Shown one piece after another: positions 6,692 to 11,218 of a stretch of 11,218 bases of DNA. Source of the DNA: DATKYV01 sp035528275 (lineage in GTDB: Bacteria > Acidobacteriota > Terriglobia > UBA7540); contig DATKYV010000253.1 of the NCBI GenBank assembly GCA_035528275.1, positions 1 through 11,218 of the forward strand, in the 5' to 3' direction. Position 1 is the first letter of the stretch, and each line of letters opens with the position of its first letter. A program made the position numbers and the translations under genes. The notes under the pieces are model-generated. The model saw nothing but the letters and a program-made list of their open reading frames with translations, did no database searches and was not told where the DNA came from.

Positions 6692-6847
6692 TCAAGAACG
6701 CGAATCTCGAATCCCGAATTTCGAAGCACGAAATCCGAAACAAATCAGAAGTCTCGAAACACAAATGTCCAAAACATTACGCGTTCCGGTAAACGCGAAA
6801 CCTCGACCTTCCAGATTGCACCGTTTTGGATTTCTTCCTTCGGTCAT
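6692..6847 (-). pseudogene. Truncated copy of the four-helix-bundle gene (copy A)
   Basis: From the ATG at 6847, about 20 codons (MTEGRNPKRCNLEGRGF...) match the start of the intact neighbour (MTEEGNPQRYDLEDRTF), after which the homology stops and the frame runs through leader-type repeat to a stop at 6692. The four-helix core is missing, so it is not expected to make a working protein. Confidence 0.65.
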
Positions 6848-6905
6848 TCGAGTTTGTTTCGTGTTTCGCATTTCGGATTTCGAGCTTCGCTGAATGTCCA
6901 AAACA

Positions 6906-7271
6906 TCATTCGCACTTATGCACTATTGCGCCAAAGATCTTCATCAATTCTGTGGCTTCCTGCACCAAACGCGCTCGTTCGGGCTCCACTTCACTACGGC
7001 CGCCCGTGTCGAGCACCCGCAGCCAGTAGCAGCTTTCCTTGGCCTCCTTGCGACAGATCTTGATACGCATCCTAAAGTCCTTCTTGCTCAGCGCCTCATT
7101 TGCCTCAATGTAGTTGGCACCAACCGAGCCTGAGGATCTGACAAGTTGCTTGGTATCCTCGACATTCGACATGGTGTGCGGCAACGTCTTTACAAAAGCG
7201 CGTACTCTGGTGGCGAACTCGAAAGTTCGATCCTCGAGATCGTAACGTTGTGGATTTCCTTCTTCAGTCAT
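6906..7271 (-). CDS. Four-helix-bundle protein (23S rRNA intervening-sequence protein family)
   Basis: The 121-residue product fits the family once called S23 or IVS-encoded proteins: FATRVRAFVKTLPH (19-32) in helix 1, the conserved QLVRSSGSVGANYIEANEA (about 42-60), the basic FRMRIKICRKEAKESCYWLRVL stretch (about 66-87) and a final helix ending in KIFGAIVHK. Members occur in rRNA intervening sequences and as free-standing genes; related Avd proteins act in diversity-generating retroelements. No reverse transcriptase or variable repeat is visible here. The ATG at 7271 starts in the same context as two truncated copies on either side. The gene is poorer in GC than its neighbours and lies in a repeat island inside the operon, so I take it for a passenger, not an operon member. 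Molecular role unknown. Confidence 0.88.
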   Translation of the reverse strand: MTEEGNPQRYDLEDRTFEFATRVRAFVKTLPHTMSNVEDTKQLVRSSGSVGANYIEANEALSKKDFRMRIKICRKEAKESCYWLRVLDTGGRSEVEPERARLVQEATELMKIFGAIVHKCE

Positions 7272-7332
7272 TCTGGTTCTGAATTCCGAATTTCGAAGTA
7301 CGAAACCAGAAACAAATCAAAAGTCTCAAAAC

Positions 7333-7419
7333 TCAAATGTCCAAAACATAACGCCCGCCGGTGAACGCAAAACCTCGACCTTCGAGATTGCACCGTTTCG
7401 GATTTCTTTTTTCGGTCAT
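7333..7419 (-). pseudogene. Truncated copy of the four-helix-bundle gene (copy B)
   Basis: An ATG at 7419 opens a 28-codon frame (MTEKRNPKRCNLEGRGF...) that matches the first 20 or so residues of the intact gene, then ends in a TGA beside the AATGTCCAAAAC box. It matches copy A nearly residue for residue, which suggests both arose from one internally deleted unit. Confidence 0.65.
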
Positions 7420-7521
7420 TCGAATTTGTTTCGTGTTTCGGATTTCGGATTTCGAGTTTCGTTGTTCGGTTCTTACCTTTGCTTTTCTCTCAACCCGGCC
7501 GTGCAACCCGGCACCGCCGCT

Positions 7522-8541
7522 TCAGTTGCTGAAAAAGAGCATGTTGATGCCCATAAACAGGGCCACCGCCCCAAAGAGTACATGTACCGTGACGGACGAC
7601 ATTCTCCTGGTCAGGGCCGGGCCGAGTTGGCTGCCGATGATCGACCCGGGGATAATGCAGAGCGCCACCAGGAAAGGCGTCCAGAAGTCGAAATGTCCTC
7701 CTCCAATACCCATGACCATGATGATCAGGCAAGCGATCGGCACCGTGACGCTGGCCTTGACCAGCGTATTGGCGATCGCGTTCTTGACCGGGATGCGGGC
7801 CAGCACCTGCTGAAGCGGGTTGCTGACCACGCCCCCGCTGATTCCAAGCATGGCGGACAGAAAGCCGCCGGGAAGGCCGCACACCACTATCTTCCACCCG
7901 CTGCGAACCGGCGCAGCGCCGCCACGCGACGACGTGACGGTCGCGTCATGCTCCCCTGCGGGGCCGCCGGGTGGCGGCAAGACATCCTCGTAGCGGAGGA
8001 GTATTCTTCTCACCATAACCACCGCGATGAACAACAGAAAAGCGCCCAACAGAAGCGTTAGAATGTCTCTGGGGAGGTAATGGCCGATAATCGCGCCAAA
8101 GATGATGCCCACGATGCTGGAAGGGATCAGAATCTTCACCACATCCATCATCACGAATTTGAGTTTCAGATATCTGTAGGAGGCGCCGAGCGCGACGACG
8201 AAGTAAGAGAGCAGCGCGGCAAACCGCGAGACCCCCGGGTGAAAACCAAAGAACAGCAGGAGAAAGCACATCTTGAGCACGCCGCCGCCCATGCCGAGCA
8301 TGCCACCGAACGTGCCGGAAACCAGGCCCACTACGACCAGGCCCAGGATGTTCTCCGCCGTGAACGGAAAAACGAGATCGCACCCGGCCAATCGCGCCTG
8401 GTTGCCCGAGGAGAATGAGAGCCGGCTCTCCTTGCCGTGTGGCGAGGAGAACATGGCCAGTATGGCTATGAGACAGATCAACGCCCCCGCCGCGGCGGCG
8501 AAGGCCTGCTGGGACTTCGTCGTGAAGGTGTGGTTGCTCAT
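7522..8541 (-). CDS. TauE/SafE-family membrane protein, MamO C-terminal-domain-like
   Basis: The 339-residue protein has an N-terminal hydrophobic segment (14-31), a linker, then the two inverted halves typical of TauE/SafE permeases: GLVSGTFGGMLGMGGGV (72-88) and GLPGGFLSAMLGISGGV (222-238), each followed by further helices, with a Pro/Gly-rich loop at about 188-212 between them. TauE/SafE proteins are putative anion or sulfonate exporters. In magnetosome clusters the same fold is the C-terminal half of MamO and occurs as a separate gene in several lineages. Here it directly follows MamQ: the TAGGAGG ribosome site overlaps the mamQ stop codon, so the two are coupled. It has no protease-like domain, unlike full MamO. 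A plain sulfur-compound permease is the alternative, but the operon favours the MamO-related reading. Confidence 0.85.
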   Translation of the reverse strand: MSNHTFTTKSQQAFAAAAGALICLIAILAMFSSPHGKESRLSFSSGNQARLAGCDLVFPFTAENILGLVVVGLVSGTFGGMLGMGGGVLKMCFLLLFFGFHPGVSRFAALLSYFVVALGASYRYLKLKFVMMDVVKILIPSSIVGIIFGAIIGHYLPRDILTLLLGAFLLFIAVVMVRRILLRYEDVLPPPGGPAGEHDATVTSSRGGAAPVRSGWKIVVCGLPGGFLSAMLGISGGVVSNPLQQVLARIPVKNAIANTLVKASVTVPIACLIIMVMGIGGGHFDFWTPFLVALCIIPGSIIGSQLGPALTRRMSSVTVHVLFGAVALFMGINMLFFSN

Positions 8542-8548
8542 GTTCCTC

Positions 8549-9331
8549 CTATGGCGTTACCTGTTCGAGCTTCGGCGGTTTTCGCGCCTCATCCTCGGGC
8601 TCAAAGAACAGCGGGGCCTCGAACCCATAAATCTTGGCGAATACGAACCCGGGGAACTTGCCAACCGCGGTGGACATTATGTTGGCGCGCTGGTTATAGA
8701 TCATGCGCTGTTCGGCGATGTTGTTTTCGGCGTCCACCAGTGCATCCATGAAGCGCTGAAAGTTCTCGCTCAGCCGGAGATCAGGATAACGCTCAGCAAC
8801 GGCGAAGACCCTTGAGAGCAAGGCGTCCAGATCACCCACCGTCATTTGCGGCTTTGAGAGCAGGGCGTCCAGTTCATTGGCCGGTTTTTGGCGTAAGCCA
8901 TCCAGACCCTCAGGGGCCGTGGGCCCGGGGCTGTTCTGGCCACGGTTTGAGGGCGGGGCTTGCGTCGGCGGTGTTCCCGAGTCCGGACCCAGCATTTCCT
9001 TCCGCGTGTCCGTCGTGTGCGTGAAGATCTCCCTCTCATGCTTGGCATAGTCCCTGACCATCAGGCTCAGATTCAAGATGATGTTCATGCGGCGCTGGAG
9101 CTGCGTGTCTACCTGTGCCATGGCCTCCTGCACGTCGTACTCCATCGAAAGGAAGCTGTTGTAATAAAAGAAGAGGAAGAACAAGTTGAGGAGCGCAAAC
9201 ACCAATAGCGCTCTGAGTATATACCGTTTCCATTTCCCCTTGCCGGGCCGTGCAGCGCTGCTGTTCGGGTTCCCGCCGGAGAACCGTCCCGGGTACAGCG
9301 TTCTGAGAATCTTGCGCAGCGGGATGTCCAT
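8549..9331 (-). CDS. mamQ: LemA-family protein, MamQ-like
   Basis: The 260-residue protein has a basic N-terminus (1-36), one transmembrane segment (37-57) and a helical LemA domain: VDTQLQRRMNIILNLSLMV (74-92), AENNIAEQRMIYNQRA (201-216) and FPGFVFAKIYGF (226-237), then PLFFEPE. MamQ is the LemA-like magnetosome protein, about 270 residues, needed for vesicle formation in Magnetospirillum. A Pro/Ser/Thr/Gly-rich insert (about 116-142) and a repeated LDALLS (154-159, 168-173) interrupt the helical core, more than in plain LemA. It follows the PDZ-MamN gene by 45 bases and is coupled to the TauE gene after it. LemA alone is widespread and not specific; the name relies on the neighbours MamN and MamI. 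Confidence 0.82.
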   Translation of the reverse strand: MDIPLRKILRTLYPGRFSGGNPNSSAARPGKGKWKRYILRALLVFALLNLFFLFFYYNSFLSMEYDVQEAMAQVDTQLQRRMNIILNLSLMVRDYAKHEREIFTHTTDTRKEMLGPDSGTPPTQAPPSNRGQNSPGPTAPEGLDGLRQKPANELDALLSKPQMTVGDLDALLSRVFAVAERYPDLRLSENFQRFMDALVDAENNIAEQRMIYNQRANIMSTAVGKFPGFVFAKIYGFEAPLFFEPEDEARKPPKLEQVTP

Positions 9332-9376
9332 GAGTGTTACCTGAAGGAGCGTTTATGTCTCCAGTTCACCAGCGCT

Positions 9377-11104
9377 TCATGACCAGACGCTCAGCCCCCA
9401 TATGTACGCGCTGGAAAACAGCAGAAAGACGAACATCAACGGCACGCCCACCTTGGCGTAGCTGACGAACGACAGTTCTGCAACCGGCCCCGACTCGGGT
9501 CCGCCCTTGATCCTCTTCACGAACTCCTCCACCTTCGTGAGCGCTACGGGGCCGGCGGTGGCACCCGTGACCGTTGCGCTCGAGCCCGCGCAGACCCCGA
9601 GCGAGAGCGCCCACCAGAACAGCCCATGCGGGCTCGATACGCCCAGTGCCATCACGACGGGGACAAAAAACGCCGTGGTCGGACCCGCGTTGAGGAAGGT
9701 CGTTGCGACGGCGGCCGTCCACATCAGGACCAGGGCGAGCCCCAGCGGGCCGCCGCCGGTAACATCCAGCATCCAGGTCGCGATGAAGTCCAGGAGGCCC
9801 GAGGCCGCGGCGTAGCCCACCAGCACAAACAGGCTGGTGAAGAAGAGGATGTCGCCAAAGCCCGCCTTGCCAATCAAGCGCGGCGCAGCCCGGTTCCACA
9901 GCAGGAGAATCGCAAAACCGCCCGCCAAAGCGACCGTGGCGGGAGCAATGCCGAGGGTGCCGCAGAAAAAGAACGCTATAAGAACGGCGATCAGCACGGC
10001 CAGAGCCGGCTTTCTCTTGCCCGCAGCGCGGGCCGAGGCCAGGGTCCCGATCTTCGATTGCGCGGCGGGCGGCGGCACCCCATTCCGCTGCCCGGAGACA
10101 TGTGGTTGCCTCTTCTTCATGAACCAGATCGTGATGCCAAGCTGGACCAGGCAGGGCGGCATCATGTACAGCAGGAAGTCATGGAAATGCCGTCCGGTCT
10201 CAGAGGCGATCAGCATGTTGGGAAAGTCCCCGATCATCGACGACGCCCCGCCCAGGTTGGAGGAGACAATCTCGGCGATCACAAACGGCGTGGGATCGAA
10301 GCGCAACTCCCGCGCCAGGACCAACGTCACCGGCAAAATGACCAGAATCGTCGTAAGGTTGTTGATAAAGGCCGACAGAAAGAAGGTGGTGACGCACAAG
10401 AGCACCATCAGCCGCGGCCAGTCGCCACCCGACAGCTCGCCCACCTTGCTCGCCAGGCTGGCGAAAAAGCCGGTTTCCTCGAGGGCCACGGTAATCAGTC
10501 CCATGCCAAGCAGGAGTGCCAGCGTGCTCATCCGGATCGCCGCAAAGGCGCCCTGCTGATCGTAGAACCCGAACCCTATGCCCATGACGACGGAGAGAAC
10601 CGCGCCGCAGCCGACGACGGCGACTCGATCGAGCGACGTGACGTACAGCAGTGTGAATACCGCGGCCAGTATCAACAGCACCACGCCGATGCTCAGGCCG
10701 AAATTCGGCGGTTCCCGCAGCATCACCGAAACCGCGGTCGCCCGCTGGGCTCTCAAAACGACCAGATCCGTTCTTCGCGAGCTGCCCGGAGTTGAAAGAG
10801 CGGCGTCTAGATCCGCCGGCGTGGAGACCGGCACGCCGCGCGCGCGCAGAATGACGTCGCCGGCCACCAGCCCGGCCGCACGGGCCGGCGAATGACTCCA
10901 CACCCGCTTGACGCGGACGCCCGTTATGCCAGGGGAGGTCGCCGGGCCGGCGGCCGCAAGGTCCGCACCGAGCCACCACGTCCGGTCCGGCTTGCCCGCC
11001 GGCACGGATGGACGCGTTCCGGAAAACATCGCCCAGATCGCTGCGATTGCGAGCGCCCCGATGACCAGCACAGGGGCATATCTGTAAGGGCGAGCATCGC
11101 TCAT
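9377..11104 (-). CDS. mamN: MamN-like ion transporter with N-terminal PDZ domain
   Basis: The 575-residue protein joins a signal anchor (10-27), a PDZ domain (about 56-130, core HSPARAAGLVAGDVILRARG at 71-90) and an ArsB/NhaD-type (ion transporter superfamily) permease from about 137 with some ten helices. Permease marks include FINNLTTILVILPVTL (246-261), EIVSSNLGGASSMIGDFPNM (278-297), a second-half counterpart FLNAGPTTAFFVPVVMAL (470-487) and GSSATVTGATAG (507-518). MamN of Magnetospirillum is about 437 residues and has been proposed to export protons from the magnetosome lumen; it lacks the PDZ part. PDZ domains otherwise occur in MamE and MamP. The PDZ should lie in the periplasm/lumen. 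The ATG at 11104 gives a proper membrane-anchored N-terminus, though its ribosome site is weak. A general citrate or sodium/proton antiporter is the alternative. Confidence 0.83.
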   Translation of the reverse strand: MSDARPYRYAPVLVIGALAIAAIWAMFSGTRPSVPAGKPDRTWWLGADLAAAGPATSPGITGVRVKRVWSHSPARAAGLVAGDVILRARGVPVSTPADLDAALSTPGSSRRTDLVVLRAQRATAVSVMLREPPNFGLSIGVVLLILAAVFTLLYVTSLDRVAVVGCGAVLSVVMGIGFGFYDQQGAFAAIRMSTLALLLGMGLITVALEETGFFASLASKVGELSGGDWPRLMVLLCVTTFFLSAFINNLTTILVILPVTLVLARELRFDPTPFVIAEIVSSNLGGASSMIGDFPNMLIASETGRHFHDFLLYMMPPCLVQLGITIWFMKKRQPHVSGQRNGVPPPAAQSKIGTLASARAAGKRKPALAVLIAVLIAFFFCGTLGIAPATVALAGGFAILLLWNRAAPRLIGKAGFGDILFFTSLFVLVGYAAASGLLDFIATWMLDVTGGGPLGLALVLMWTAAVATTFLNAGPTTAFFVPVVMALGVSSPHGLFWWALSLGVCAGSSATVTGATAGPVALTKVEEFVKRIKGGPESGPVAELSFVSYAKVGVPLMFVFLLFSSAYIWGLSVWS

Positions 11105-11142
11105 GCTGACACGTCACATGCTTGCCGGCCGCGGCTCGGGCG

Positions 11143-11218
11143 TCATTCCAGCTCGAGCGCTTTCTTGAAGCATTCGACGGCCGAATCTCGATCGCCCATG
11201 CTTTCATAGCTGAATCCC
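11143..11218 (-). CDS. 3' end of a TPR-repeat protein (MamA candidate)
   Basis: The last 24 codons before a TGA at 11145-11143 read GFSYESMGDRDSAVECFKKA followed by LELE, a textbook tetratricopeptide repeat (small residue, Tyr, Gly, Ala, Phe, Ala and Leu at the usual positions). The rest lies beyond the window. The stop is 38 bases before the PDZ-MamN start, so it is probably in the same operon. MamA is the TPR scaffold on the cytosolic face of magnetosomes and lies near mamN and mamQ in known clusters, so MamA is a fair guess. TPR proteins are common, though, and known MamAs extend a little beyond the last repeat. Confidence 0.65.
   Translation of the reverse strand, partial: GFSYESMGDRDSAVECFKKALELE

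Larger units (their letters stand above)
6692..7475 (-). mobile_element. Repeat island: four-helix-bundle gene flanked by two truncated, MITE-like copies
   Basis: This AT-richer, TTTCG-rich island interrupts the operon between the TauE gene and apbE. It contains three related units in the same orientation. Each has a GAAA/TTTCG-rich leader and the first codons of a four-helix-bundle gene; only the middle unit is complete. A 12-base box, AATGTCCAAAAC, recurs at 6764-6775, 6893-6904 and 7336-7347, marking unit borders. The truncated units are flanked by imperfect inverted repeats: 6709-6739 matches the reverse complement of about 6852-6890 at about 23 of 31 positions, by my hand alignment. The two truncated copies (about 6692-6892 and 7275-7475) are roughly 85% alike by eye. 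This resembles a mobile gene with internally deleted, non-autonomous derivatives. Confidence 0.6.

Noticed and set aside
5623..6729. An earlier in-frame ATG for ApbE at 6729.
   Set aside because: The extra 22 codons come from repeat-element sequence; the ATG at 6663 has a GAAGGA site and starts a proper Tat signal.
6692..7475. The repeat island as a CRISPR array or as part of a diversity-generating retroelement.
   Set aside because: The repeats are long, degenerate and hold gene fragments without unique spacers; no Cas gene, reverse transcriptase or variable repeat is visible.
9548..9586. TGAT in the MamN-like protein (residues 513-516) resembles the S/T-G-A-T/S flavinylation site used by ApbE.
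   Set aside because: It lies in the family's conserved G-x-x-T-x-x-G-A permease loop and lacks the upstream Asp of flavinylation motifs, so the likeness is probably chance.
9626..10795. A 389-codon plus-strand open frame opposite the MamN-like gene.
   Set aside because: It is rich in Arg, Gln, His and Asp with no motif, which is typical of the antisense shadow of a GC-rich membrane-protein gene.

Overview
The window reads as a dense, almost entirely minus-strand, GC-rich bacterial operon that looks like part of a magnetosome gene cluster. The case rests on several genes together: a 77-residue two-helix protein with the MamI pattern, a LemA-family protein in the MamQ role, an ion-transporter-family permease in the MamN role (here with an N-terminal PDZ domain), a TauE/SafE permease matching the C-terminal half of MamO, and the last 24 codons of a TPR protein that would fit MamA. 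Their order in the direction of transcription (TPR, mamN, mamQ nearby, TauE, later mamI) resembles the N-O-P-A-Q part of known mamAB operons. No single gene proves magnetosome formation, and mamB, mamM, mamE and mamK are not in the window.

Layout in the direction of transcription (high to low coordinates): 3' end of a TPR gene (11218-11143); PDZ-MamN (11104-9377); MamQ (9331-8549); TauE/MamO-Cter-like (8541-7522); an AT-richer repeat island with a four-helix-bundle gene and two truncated derivatives (about 7475-6692); a Tat-exported ApbE flavin transferase (6663-5623); a DtxR-type regulator fused to a FeoA domain (5572-4922), directly abutting FeoB (4921-2873); an EcsC-family protein (2816-1977); a 442-base non-coding gap with strong palindromes; then a second close-packed group of a response regulator (1534-920), MamI (914-681), a zinc-ribbon/two-helix protein (658-308) and the 5' part of a signal-anchored protein (318-1) that runs off the left edge.

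Functionally the set suggests a membrane/iron module: FeoB would import Fe(II), the DtxR-FeoA protein would sense metal and may adjust FeoB, ApbE could flavinylate an exported redox partner not seen here, and the Mam-like proteins would build and condition the magnetosome membrane. The response regulator with a hydrophobic Gly/Ala tail, the split zinc-ribbon hairpin protein and EcsC are the less expected members.

The organism cannot be named. The cluster is unlike the classic alphaproteobacterial layout, and the TTTCG-rich repeats with a four-helix-bundle gene are, in my experience, common in uncultivated bacteria such as Planctomycetota and Omnitrophota. That placement is inference with low confidence.
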